A stretch of 64,000 bases of DNA, taken from assembly GCF_014191055.1 (NCBI RefSeq), contig NZ_JACHWB010000005.1, positions 1 through 64,000 of the forward strand, written 5' to 3'. The DNA is from Microvirga lupini. GTDB lineage: Bacteria; Pseudomonadota; Alphaproteobacteria; Rhizobiales; Beijerinckiaceae. Each line of letters opens with the position of its first letter. Position 1 is the stretch's first letter. Shown one piece after another: positions 48,661-56,978 of the stretch. The position numbers and the translations under genes were made by a program. Below the pieces are notes generated by a model that ran no database searches, was not told the DNA's origin, and saw only the letters and a list, made by a program, of their open reading frames with translations.

Positions 48661-49401
48661 ATGGCCCGCGAAGACGTCACCTACCCTCCCCTCGACGTGC
48701 TCAAGCCGGTGGCGGAGAACCTCTGGATCGTCGACAGCGGACCGCAGGAGGCGATGGGATTGAGCCTGCCGGTGCGGATGACGGTGATCCGCTTAAGCAA
48801 CGGCGATGTCTGGCTTCATTCCCCCACGCGCTACAATGCCGAGCTGCGGCGGGAGATCGAGACGCTCGGACCCATCCGCCATCTCGTCGCGCCCAACATC
48901 GCGCATTGGACACATCTCAAAGGGTGGCAGGGCGGCTGCCCGGCCGCAAAGACGTCTGCTGCGCCCAAGCTTCGGCAGCGGCCGCAGGTGCGCAAAGCCG
49001 GCATCCGGCTTGATCGCGACCTGACGGATTCACCGCCCGATGACTGGGGTGGCGAGATCGAGCAGGCTGTCATCCCGGGCGGTGCGGGCTTCCATGAGGT
49101 CGCGTTCCTGCATCGTCCCACGCGCACCCTCATCCTGACGGACCTGATCCAGAATCTGGAGCCGGAGAAGCTGCCGCTGGGCACGCGCCTGTTCGCCCGG
49201 CTTACCGGCGTTGCCGCGCCCGATGGCGAGGCCCCGGCCTATCTGCGCTTCGTCGTTCGCCTTCGCCGCAAGGAGGCGCAGGACGCCGTCTCGCGGATGA
49301 TCGCCTGGAATCCGGACCGCATCATCTTCAGCCACGGCCGCTGGTTCGAGCGGGACGGCACGGCAAACCTGAAACGGGCCTTCGCCTGGCTGATGGGTTG
49401 A
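48661..49401 (+). CDS. DUF4336 domain protein (metallo-beta-lactamase-like)
   Basis: A 246-residue protein of DUF4336, a family with a metallo-beta-lactamase-like fold. It has PVAENLWIVDSGPQEAMGL, NGDVWLHSPTRYN, LVAPNIAHWTHLKGWQ and a late IIFSHGRWFE. The His residues in the last two may bind metal. ATG 48661 has GAAAGG upstream, and the GTG at 48637 is less likely. It is divergent from the OYE gene and followed by a methyltransferase gene. The function is unknown. Confidence 0.85.
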   Translation: MAREDVTYPPLDVLKPVAENLWIVDSGPQEAMGLSLPVRMTVIRLSNGDVWLHSPTRYNAELRREIETLGPIRHLVAPNIAHWTHLKGWQGGCPAAKTSAAPKLRQRPQVRKAGIRLDRDLTDSPPDDWGGEIEQAVIPGGAGFHEVAFLHRPTRTLILTDLIQNLEPEKLPLGTRLFARLTGVAAPDGEAPAYLRFVVRLRRKEAQDAVSRMIAWNPDRIIFSHGRWFERDGTANLKRAFAWLMG

Positions 49402-49479
49402 GGCCGGGGCTGCCTCTTCTGCGCCCTTGCACGCCACGATGATCGGCGCGACCATCTCGGCCTTTCGGTGGGAGAGACC

Positions 49480-50289
49480 ATGAGCGTCACCGATAGCGCC
49501 TTCGCAGGCTCCATTCCGGCTCTCTACGAGCAGTATCTCGCTCCCCTTACGTTCGAGCCCTTTGCAGAGGATTTGGCCGGACGACTGGCGGATATCGCCC
49601 AAGGCCGGATTCTGGAGGTAGCTGCGGGAACGGGCGTCGTGACCCGTGCCATGGTCAGGACCTTGCCGCCGCAGGTCGAGATCGTGGCGACCGATCTCAA
49701 CCAGGCCATGCTCGATCATGCCCAAACGAAGCTCCAGGCGCCGAATGTCACGTGGCAGCAGACGGACGCCCAGTCACTCCCCTTCGAGGCGAGCAGCTTC
49801 GACGCGGTGATATGCCAGTTCGGCGTCATGTTCTTCCCCGATAAGCTGACGGCCTATCGCGAGGCTTTGCGTGTGCTCAAACCGGGCGGGCGCTTCGTGT
49901 TCGCCGTCTGGAACACCCTCGACCTCAATCCCGTCAGCCAGGTCGTATCCGCGACCGTAGCCAGGACCTTTCCCGATGATCCACCCCGGTTCTTCGAGCG
50001 GGTACCCTTCGGCTATTTCGATCCAGACCGCATTCTCGGCGAGGTTCAGCAGGCGGGATTCGAGAAGGTCGACATCGCCGTTGTCGAGAAGGTCACCCAT
50101 GCGCCCTCTCCCAGGGAGCCTGCCATCGGCCTCTGCCAGGGGACACCCCTGCGGGCCGAGATCGAAGCGCGTGCCCCGGGATGCCTCGACGAGATCACCG
50201 CCAGGGTGACGCAGGCGCTCTCGGACCGCTTCGGCCCCTCATCCGTCGAGAACCGGATGAGCGCTCTCGTCGTGACGGCCTGGAGATAG
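49480..50289 (+). CDS. Class I SAM-dependent methyltransferase
   Basis: A 269-residue methyltransferase with the SAM motif RILEVAAGTGVVTRAM near residue 42. It has IVATDLNQAMLDHA, FDAVICQFGVMFFPD and LRVLKPGGRFVFAVWN, an ubiE/Methyltransf_11 pattern. The substrate is not determined by the sequence. ATG 49480 has GGGAGAG 5 bases upstream. It lies 78 bases after the DUF4336 gene on the same strand and may share its transcript. Confidence 0.9.
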   Translation: MSVTDSAFAGSIPALYEQYLAPLTFEPFAEDLAGRLADIAQGRILEVAAGTGVVTRAMVRTLPPQVEIVATDLNQAMLDHAQTKLQAPNVTWQQTDAQSLPFEASSFDAVICQFGVMFFPDKLTAYREALRVLKPGGRFVFAVWNTLDLNPVSQVVSATVARTFPDDPPRFFERVPFGYFDPDRILGEVQQAGFEKVDIAVVEKVTHAPSPREPAIGLCQGTPLRAEIEARAPGCLDEITARVTQALSDRFGPSSVENRMSALVVTAWR

Positions 50290-50334
50290 ACCCACCGCGC
50301 CTTGCCTCCGGCGCAACATCCCGGTCAGCCGCCC

Positions 50335-50362
50335 TTGACACTCTTTTGCTCTACTATATCTG
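50335..50362 (+). promoter_or_regulatory. Possible sigma70 promoter of the histidine kinase gene
   Basis: TTGACA at 50335-50340 is consensus. TATCTG at 50357-50362 is a weak -10 with a 16-base spacer. It lies about 94 bases before the kinase start at 50456. Confidence 0.5.
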
Positions 50363-50455
50363 CCGAGCCAGGCTCCCCTCGCGAAGGCATGGGAACCGAC
50401 AGGTTTACCTTTCGAAACAGATCGCCGCTCAAGCCCGAGAACCTCTCGCCAAGCC

Positions 50456-52603
50456 ATGCAAGGAAGGTCTTCGTTTGTGGGTCGCGTAACGCCGAAGAGC
50501 CGTACCGTTCTCTGGCCCTTGCAGCTGCTGGTTTGCGCAAGCCTGCTCGGCCCTGCGCTGTTCTTTGTCTACACGGCCTGGGACGATTACGGCCGGATCC
50601 GGCAGCACTCGGACGAGCGGATCGAGCGCGCACTTGACGTGGTGCAGGAGCACAGCCTCAAGGCGTTCCAGACCATCGAGCGGACCATGGCCGAAACGAA
50701 CGAGGTGCTGCGCGGCCTCACGCCGGAGCAGATCCTCGCTGATGAGGCCCGCCTTCAGAACCGCCTGCGGCGAACACAGGATGCGCTCCCGCAGATCGAG
50801 GCGATCTGGGTCTTCGACAGAGCCGGGCGCCCGCTCGTGTCGAGCACCATCCGGCCCGTGCCGCGTGATCTCGACAACTCGGACCGCGGCTACTTCAAGG
50901 CACAGGCCGAGCAGGACGCAGGCACCTATATCGGCAGGACGATCACCTCGAAGATCGGCGACATCCGCTTCTTCGTGGTGAGCCAGCGCCGCCCAACGCA
51001 GGACGGCAGCTTCGACGGAATCGTCGCGGTCTCCGTGCGCCCCGAGCACTTCCGCGAGTATTATGGACGGATCTCCCGGGCTCTTGCCGATTCCATCAGC
51101 CTGATCCGAGCCGATGGAGAGTTCCTGGCGCGCTATCCTTCGCGCGGCAACGAGCCTCTTCAGCTCACCCCGGGCAATTCTCTCCTGCCAGCCATTCAAA
51201 GCAGCGCACAATACGGGTTCATCACCGCCGTATCCCAACTCGACAGCATCGAGCGGCGCATCGGTTACCGCAAGATACCGGGCTACCCTGTCTACGTGAC
51301 AACCGGGATTGAAACCGCCAGCATGTGGCGGGAGTTGTGGTCTCGAATGGCCCAGCTCCTTGCTTTCGGCCTGCCCGCGACCCTGGGCCTGTTTGCCATC
51401 AGCCTGCTCGCCCTCCAGCGCACCCGCAGCTTCCATGCCGAAGTCGAGCGGCGCGAGATCGCGGAGACCGCTCTGAAGCAGGCGCAGAGGCTTGAGGCCG
51501 TGGGCCATCTCACCGGAGGTGTTGCCCATGACTTCAACAATCTGCTGATGGTCGTCAAAGGCAATGTGGACCGGTTGCGGCGCTACCCTATGGAGGAGCG
51601 GCAGAAGCGGTCCCTCGACGCCATCGACACGGCGGCCGGACGCGGGGCAAGTCTGGTGCGTCAGCTCCTGTCCTTCTCCCGCCAGCAGACGCATGAGCCT
51701 GAGGTCGTCAATCTGTCGCGATATCTGCGCGATCTGCAGGACATGCTTCGCTCATCCCTGCGCGGCGACATCGCCATCGACATGCAGCTGCCGCCCGGTC
51801 TGTGGAATACCAAGGTCGATCTCAACGAACTCGAGCTCGCCATCCTCAACATCGCGGTCAATGCTCGCGACGCCATGCCCAATGGCGGACGGCTGCTGAT
51901 CGAGGCCTGGAACCTGAATTTGCGCGATCGGGATATTGTCGGCCTCCGGGGAGATTTCGTCGCGCTCAGCCTTACGGATACAGGCAGCGGCATCCCGCAG
52001 GATGTGCTGCCCCATGTCTTCGAGCCCTTCTACACCACCAAGGCTGTCGGCAAGGGAACGGGCCTCGGATTGAGCCAGGTCTATGGCTTTGCCAGGCAAT
52101 CGGGCGGCACCGCCACCGCCCTTGCAGAGTCCGGGCGCGGCACCACGATCACGCTGTACCTGCCGCGCAGCCTGGAAGCGGCAGCCGGCAACGTTCAAAC
52201 GCAGGAACTGCCGATCCGGAGCGGCCACGGCCATATTCTCCTGGTCGAGGACAATCTCGACATTGCCGAGGTCACTCGCATCAGCCTTGAGGAGATGGGA
52301 TTTCAGGTTACGCATGCGGCCGACGCTCGCGGGGCGCTCGCTGCCCTTCGCTCGGATACGGCCTTCGACCTGATTTTCAGCGACATTGTAATGCCCGGCG
52401 ATCTCAATGGCGTCGACTTGGCACGGATCATTCGCAGTCAGCATCCGTCTCTCCCGATCCTGCTGGCCACCGGCTACAGCGCGGTTGCCCAGACCGCCAC
52501 GGACGAGGGATTCACCATCCTCCGCAAGCCTTATGACACGGTGGAACTGAACACGGCCATCGACAAGTTCCTGGGTGTGGTGGCGCTGAAGGCCAGCGCG
52601 TAG
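50456..52603 (+). CDS. Hybrid sensor histidine kinase with C-terminal receiver domain
   Basis: A 715-residue sensor. A membrane span is at about 18-40. A periplasmic dCache-like sensor region (about 45-290) follows, with VRPEHFREYYGRI and IPGYPVYVTTGI near its end. A second span is at about 298-320. The kinase has phospho-acceptor His358 in GGVAHDFNNLL, the N-box LAILNIAVNARDAMPNGG, and DTGSGIP with GKGTGLGLSQVYGFARQSGG. The receiver has VEDN and phospho-acceptor Asp643 in IFSDIVMP, then ILRKPY. No response regulator is adjacent, so the output partner is elsewhere. Signal unknown. Confidence 0.95.
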   Translation: MQGRSSFVGRVTPKSRTVLWPLQLLVCASLLGPALFFVYTAWDDYGRIRQHSDERIERALDVVQEHSLKAFQTIERTMAETNEVLRGLTPEQILADEARLQNRLRRTQDALPQIEAIWVFDRAGRPLVSSTIRPVPRDLDNSDRGYFKAQAEQDAGTYIGRTITSKIGDIRFFVVSQRRPTQDGSFDGIVAVSVRPEHFREYYGRISRALADSISLIRADGEFLARYPSRGNEPLQLTPGNSLLPAIQSSAQYGFITAVSQLDSIERRIGYRKIPGYPVYVTTGIETASMWRELWSRMAQLLAFGLPATLGLFAISLLALQRTRSFHAEVERREIAETALKQAQRLEAVGHLTGGVAHDFNNLLMVVKGNVDRLRRYPMEERQKRSLDAIDTAAGRGASLVRQLLSFSRQQTHEPEVVNLSRYLRDLQDMLRSSLRGDIAIDMQLPPGLWNTKVDLNELELAILNIAVNARDAMPNGGRLLIEAWNLNLRDRDIVGLRGDFVALSLTDTGSGIPQDVLPHVFEPFYTTKAVGKGTGLGLSQVYGFARQSGGTATALAESGRGTTITLYLPRSLEAAAGNVQTQELPIRSGHGHILLVEDNLDIAEVTRISLEEMGFQVTHAADARGALAALRSDTAFDLIFSDIVMPGDLNGVDLARIIRSQHPSLPILLATGYSAVAQTATDEGFTILRKPYDTVELNTAIDKFLGVVALKASA

Positions 52604-52667
52604 AGAATGCAGCAAAAAGGCGCGGGCTTCATCGGCGCCGCGCCCCTTCCTTTCGGCCGCTCCTTAA

Positions 52668-53537
52668 TCAGCGCACGGACATGCGGCTCATCAGGCGGCA
52701 AAGGGTTTGCATGTCGGCCTCGTAGCTGTCCGGTGAGGCCACCACCATGGCGCAGCTGCGACGCAGCTGCATACGCTCGGCCGGGCTCATGTTCCGGATC
52801 TCCGCCTGAAGCTGTTGGACCTGAGGCGAATTGCCAGGCCGGTTTGGACCGATACCGCCTGTCGTGGGCGGGTTGCGGACAGAACCCACACTTGGCGCGC
52901 TGCCAGGACGCCCCGGATTGGCAGGACCACCAATCCCGCCGCCGGAAGTGCCTCCATTACCGATACCTACACCGACGCCTACATCGACTCCGTTGGAGCC
53001 GCCGACTCCGGCTCCGACTCCGGCCGTCACCCCACCGGATCCGCCGATGCTCGTGCCTGCACCGGCAGAAACCCCGTCGGAGCCGCCAATGCTGGCGCCG
53101 AGCCCCGCATTGACCCCGCTCGATCCGCCGATATTGGCGCCTGCCCCCGCGCTCACACCGGAGGAACCGCCCACGTTGGCGCCGGCTCCGGCCGAAACTC
53201 CCGTGGAGCCGCCCACATTGGCGCCAGCCCCCGCCGACACGCCATTCGATCCGCCGACATTGGCTCCGCCGCCGGCCGAGATGCCGCCTGAGCCTCCGAC
53301 ATTCGCGCCCAAACCAGCGCCGATGCCGCTGTCGCCGCCGATGCTGGCTCCAAGGCCTGCCGAGATGCCGCTTTCACCGCCGACGCTCACGCCGACGCCG
53401 GCACCGATGCCGTCGGATTGCCCGCTTTGATCGCGGGCTGAAGCCGGATCCCAGGCCAGTACCGTAACGAGGAGAACTGCCGCGCCAATCACTGAAGCCT
53501 CGCGGTAAAAGCTGACAGAATGTCCACGCGCAACCAT
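52668..53537 (-). CDS. Secreted protein with 14-residue glycine-rich tandem repeats
   Basis: A 289-residue protein with an N-terminal signal or anchor (VIGAAVLLVTVLAWDPASA). It has 11 tandem units of 14 residues (43-196) of the type GVSAGAGANVGGSS. A Gly/Pro linker follows, and then a helical Cys-containing end (LRRSCAMVVASPDSYEADMQTLCRLMSR). It is probably exported and may form a flat or rod-like surface structure. The C-terminal motif with SPAERMQLRRSC recurs in other Hyphomicrobiales proteins, by memory only. ATG 53537 has GGAG upstream. The function is unknown. Confidence 0.75.
   Translation of the reverse strand: MVARGHSVSFYREASVIGAAVLLVTVLAWDPASARDQSGQSDGIGAGVGVSVGGESGISAGLGASIGGDSGIGAGLGANVGGSGGISAGGGANVGGSNGVSAGAGANVGGSTGVSAGAGANVGGSSGVSAGAGANIGGSSGVNAGLGASIGGSDGVSAGAGTSIGGSGGVTAGVGAGVGGSNGVDVGVGVGIGNGGTSGGGIGGPANPGRPGSAPSVGSVRNPPTTGGIGPNRPGNSPQVQQLQAEIRNMSPAERMQLRRSCAMVVASPDSYEADMQTLCRLMSRMSVR
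52950..53411 (-). repeat. 11 tandem 42-bp coding repeats
   Basis: Eleven in-register 42-base units encode the 14-residue repeat (GxxAGxGAxxGGSx). The middle copies are nearly identical (GVSAGAGANVGGSS/T), while the outer copies diverge. This points to recent expansion in the middle by slippage or unequal crossing-over. Confidence 0.9.
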
Positions 53538-53789
53538 TTGCCTACTCCATCGGAGTTACCCCTTATGGGGCTCGCATGAATAGACTCATGTCTCAGGAAA
53601 TTAGTTCCACAACCAAGGGTTAATTAGACAGTTGTTTTTACAATTCGCGACAATATACGTTACATCGATACTCGTAGTGTGTAAGGCAAACCCACTGCAG
53701 GGCAAAGTTTCGCAGTAGACTGTTCGCTTGAGAGCAGCAGCATGTAAGCTTAATCTTCAGCTTTAAGCCTGCTGCGTCGGCGTGGTGGT

Positions 53790-54017
53790 TCAGTGGATGC
53801 TTTGCGTCAGCTGCACAGAATGGAGAAGGGTTCCGAGAGGGCAGACGATTTCGAGCCGCCATCCCGACCAGTCATGAGCCTCGGTGCCGATCTCGGCTCT
53901 CAGTTCCTCAATGGCAGTCTGAGCCTGTGCCTTGGCGCTCTCAAGGTCCTGAACCTCGATGCCTGCATTATCGATAATCTCGTCATGATTGCTCACGAGG
54001 TGGAAGAAGCAACGCAT
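53790..54017 (-). CDS. DUF6894 family small protein, second copy
   Basis: A 75-residue protein starting at ATG 54017: MRCFFHLVSNHDEIIDNAGIEV, QDLESAKAQAQTAIEELRAE and WSGWRLEIVCPLGTLLHSVQL. It is of the same length and pattern as the protein at 39715-39942 and is clearly a paralogue. The function is unknown. It follows the gene at 54103-54513 on the same strand. Confidence 0.85.
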   Translation of the reverse strand: MRCFFHLVSNHDEIIDNAGIEVQDLESAKAQAQTAIEELRAEIGTEAHDWSGWRLEIVCPLGTLLHSVQLTQSIH

Positions 54018-54102
54018 GTCAGACCATCCACCCCACACGGAAAGGATGGAAACTGCTAACGGGTTTTGCCAGCGAAGTGAAGAGACCTTACGGTCCCTCT
54101 CC

Positions 54103-54513
54103 CTATTCGCTTTTCGTAGCAGCCTCATCTCCGATCGGATGAAGGTTGTCCAAAGATACCCAACCGACATCCGGACGGGGTACGGGCACAAGATAGGCGC
54201 GGCCCTCCTCGATCCGCTCGATCCGGCATGTGATGGCCCTCTGATCGCCAGGGGGACGGTAAACCACAATGCCGCCCACCTGGATCTGGTCGGGCGGACG
54301 GGGAGCGGTCTCTGTCTGCGGGTGGGCTAGTGCCGGAGCCGCGTCATGTCCGGCCCTGACCCGATCGAGTGCAGCAATCGCCAGCTTCGCTCGGTCGCGG
54401 TAACGTTCGCTGACCGGCCTCAGGAGCGCTCCGCGCGTGCGCCCCGGGTACCATGAGACGCCGCCCGCTTTGGCCAGTTCCTCTGCAACGGCCTCAATTT
54501 CCTCGTCTGTCAC
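54103..54513 (-). CDS. Small hypothetical protein
   Basis: A 136-residue protein. The conserved part begins TDEEIEAVAEELAKAGGVSWYPGR, then VSERYRDRAKLAIAALDRVRAG, and a C-terminal beta-rich part (IQVGGIVVYRPPGDQRAITCRIERIEEG). I chose GTG 54513 because the helical MTDEEIEAVAEELAK pattern is the usual beginning of such proteins. A TTG at 54528 would add 5 residues. It is cytoplasmic by composition. The function is unknown. Confidence 0.65.
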   Translation of the reverse strand: MTDEEIEAVAEELAKAGGVSWYPGRTRGALLRPVSERYRDRAKLAIAALDRVRAGHDAAPALAHPQTETAPRPPDQIQVGGIVVYRPPGDQRAITCRIERIEEGRAYLVPVPRPDVGWVSLDNLHPIGDEAATKSE

Positions 54514-55176
54514 ACCTGCCCCCGCCAATGGCTGCCCCGAAAATCGTCGCCCAATCTGCCAGAGGAGAGCTTAACGCAGAGTAATAAGCAAGTTTCCCAT
54601 CATCAGACGCAATCTTTTCGATCGCTTTTCTGTTTTCAATGAGAACGATATCAACGAAATAATCTCAAGGGACCATTAAGCGGGACAGGGCCATCGACAC
54701 GGCTCTCTTTTCTAGAACCTGAGCTCAAGACGAGAAGCCTTTCGCCCTTAATCTCCCATGAGAAAGATTGCCTCCGCAAATAAGTCGGGCATATTCGTCA
54801 ATCATTCATGGGATGACCGGTCGACAGTGAGAGGCTTCCACATGCCAATCATGCTTCTGCACAACAAGAAGCATGATTACTCCCAGGAGTATAAGTATAT
54901 ATTCCATTAAAGACCTTTTAATTACCCCTAATGACATTCTACAATCAATAATATCCATTCATTCCTTTTTATGAATTGCCTTATCCATGAGGCTCCATTG
55001 GTTCATCATTCTTTGTCCGCGTACGCTTGATCAGTAACACGCCATAGCCCGGCACGTTGGTCAGGCGGCAATACATAGAACCGTCGATTGACACGCTTGA
55101 GATGCGAAGAGGCGCTCCGGTGCCAGTGAACCCACACTGAACACCCGTGCATCTCGAATTCGCAAGGACACTGCCA
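54514..55176. other. AT-rich intergenic region upstream of the epimerase-like gene
   Basis: This stretch is clearly more AT-rich than its surroundings. A perfect 12-base inverted repeat is at 54847-54878, followed by the smaller palindrome TACTCC-CA-GGAGTA at 54878-54891. A minus-strand frame at 54981-55247 (VQCGFTGTGAPLRISSVSIDG and so on) looks partly coding but overlaps the next gene and has no good start. Confidence 0.6.
54847..54878. promoter_or_regulatory. Perfect 12-bp inverted repeat (possible operator or RNA hairpin)
   Basis: AATCATGCTTCT at 54847-54858 and AGAAGCATGATT at 54867-54878 are perfect complements around the 8-base loop GCACAACA. No T-run follows, so a protein-binding site or leader hairpin is more likely than a terminator. 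It is 298 bases upstream of the epimerase-like gene. Confidence 0.5.
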
Positions 55177-56958
55177 ATGACCACAATCTTTGTTAGCAAC
55201 CTGACCGGCAATGCAGCGACCAATACCGCGAATATCCGAGCTGCCATCGAGCAAGCCCATCAACTCTATTTGAGCGATCCCGCCAAAGCCCAGGTGAAGG
55301 TTCAACTCGCGGCAGGCACTTGGGTGGTCACTGGAGACAAGAGCAATCCTTCCAAGGGAGCCATCGAGCTTCCGTCCGGCGTCGAACTCACAGGGTCAGG
55401 AACACGAGAAACGGTCATCAAGCTTGAAGACAACTTCAATGCCAGGATCAACGGCATCGTGCGCACGAAGGTTGAAACGGTCGACAAGGTCACCGTCTCG
55501 AACCTCGTCATCGACGGCAATCGCAGCAACAACACCGATCATCAGGCAGGCTTCATCTGCGGCGTCAAGGAAGACGGCTCCGGCCGCGTACAGTCCAACA
55601 TCACTGTTGACGGCGTCGAGGTGAGGAATTGCACGGCCTACGGGATCAATCCGCATGAGATCACCTACAATATGGTGATCCGGAACTCGGTCTCCCATCA
55701 CAACGGGCTCGACGGTTTCGTGGCCGATGCGGTCCATGGAGGCGTGTACAGCAACAACGTCGCGTACGAGAACGACCGTCATGGCTTCAACATCCAGAAC
55801 GAGACGAGAAACCTCATCCTGCAGAACAACGAGGCTCACCACAACGGCCTCCGCTACATGTTCAACGGTGCATTAGCGGGAGGCGCTGGCATCACCATTC
55901 AAAGAGGAAACATCCTGCCCGCTGGCGAAACGACGATTCCCTGGGTGTCCGACATTCAGATCATCGGCGGCTCGTACCATCACAACGGCAAGGAAGGAAT
56001 TCTCGTCAAGCTGTCGGAACGGATCAATATCACGGGCGTCGATGTCTACGGCAACGACAATCAAGGGGTGAGGATCGAGGGCGCAAAGTCCGTGACCCTC
56101 GCCGGAAGCCGCATCCACGACAACTCGCAGGAATTCGACGGCCGTTATGATGAGGTCAACATTCGTCTAAGGCTGGATACCGAGTTCTCTCAGCAAACCT
56201 ACTATTCGGTCGATACGAGGATCATCAACAATCACATCTTCGCCCACGGCGCGACCGACGCACGCTACGGGATCCGCGAGGAGCCGACCAACGCTCAGGG
56301 TGGCCCCACAATGATCTTCGTCTCCGGCAACATCGTCTCCGAGTTCAGCTCGGGAGCGATCTCGACCTCAGTTCATCGATGGATAGGCAACGCGGCCTCC
56401 AATTATCGCCGGGGCACGAGTCAGGACGACGACCTGAACGGACGATCCGGCAACGATACGATCCGAGGCCTGGGGGGCAATGACCACGTCCATGGAGATC
56501 TCGGCAACGACAGACTCTTCGGCGGCGACGGCAAGGATATGGTCGTCGGCGGGAGCGGCAACGATCGGCTCTATGGCGGTCTCGGCAACGACACCCTCTT
56601 CGGCGAAGCCGGCCGGGACATTTTCGTCTTCAATACGAAGCTGGGAACGTCCGTCAGTGACCGGCGCGTGGCCTTCGACACTGTCGTGGACTATTCCGTG
56701 CGCGCCGACTCGATCTGGCTCGACAACGCCATCTTCCGGAAACTCGGTCCCGGCAGCGCCAGCAAGCCGCACAAGCTGGATGCCGACTTCTTCAACGGGG
56801 GCAACCGACCCAAGGATTCGGACGACTACATCAACTACAACAGGAAGACCGGCATCCTGTCCTACGATCCCGACGGCTCGGGCCCCCGGAAGGCGATGGA
56901 GTTCGCACAGTTCAAGAAGGGTCTCGCTTTAAACCACCACGAGTTCTTCGTGATCTGA
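55177..56958 (+). CDS. AlgE-type mannuronan C5-epimerase homologue with RTX tail
   Basis: A 593-residue protein with a right-handed parallel beta-helix (about 1-400) like the A-module of Azotobacter AlgE epimerases. Shared segments are LVIDGNRSN, AYGINPHEIT, HNGLDGFVADAV, NNVAYENDRHGFN and GGAGITIQRG. Next come RTX nonapeptides (about 410-485, GGSGNDRLYGGLGNDTLFG) and a secretion block ending HHEFFVI. Of the AlgE4 catalytic residues, Tyr149 and His154 match Tyr155 and His160. Asp152 is Asn158, and the Lys117 position is His122. It may be an altered or inactive epimerase or a lyase. ATG 55177 has AAGGA before it. Confidence 0.88.
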   Translation: MTTIFVSNLTGNAATNTANIRAAIEQAHQLYLSDPAKAQVKVQLAAGTWVVTGDKSNPSKGAIELPSGVELTGSGTRETVIKLEDNFNARINGIVRTKVETVDKVTVSNLVIDGNRSNNTDHQAGFICGVKEDGSGRVQSNITVDGVEVRNCTAYGINPHEITYNMVIRNSVSHHNGLDGFVADAVHGGVYSNNVAYENDRHGFNIQNETRNLILQNNEAHHNGLRYMFNGALAGGAGITIQRGNILPAGETTIPWVSDIQIIGGSYHHNGKEGILVKLSERINITGVDVYGNDNQGVRIEGAKSVTLAGSRIHDNSQEFDGRYDEVNIRLRLDTEFSQQTYYSVDTRIINNHIFAHGATDARYGIREEPTNAQGGPTMIFVSGNIVSEFSSGAISTSVHRWIGNAASNYRRGTSQDDDLNGRSGNDTIRGLGGNDHVHGDLGNDRLFGGDGKDMVVGGSGNDRLYGGLGNDTLFGEAGRDIFVFNTKLGTSVSDRRVAFDTVVDYSVRADSIWLDNAIFRKLGPGSASKPHKLDADFFNGGNRPKDSDDYINYNRKTGILSYDPDGSGPRKAMEFAQFKKGLALNHHEFFVI

Positions 56959-56978
56959 AGCCAAACGAAAGAGCCGGC

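Noticed and set aside
54981..55247. Minus-strand frame with VQCGFTGTGAPLRISSVSIDG and GYGVLLIKRTRTKN
   Set aside because: It looks partly coding, but it overlaps the start of the epimerase-like gene, lacks a good start and has no family I recognise. It may be a relic.
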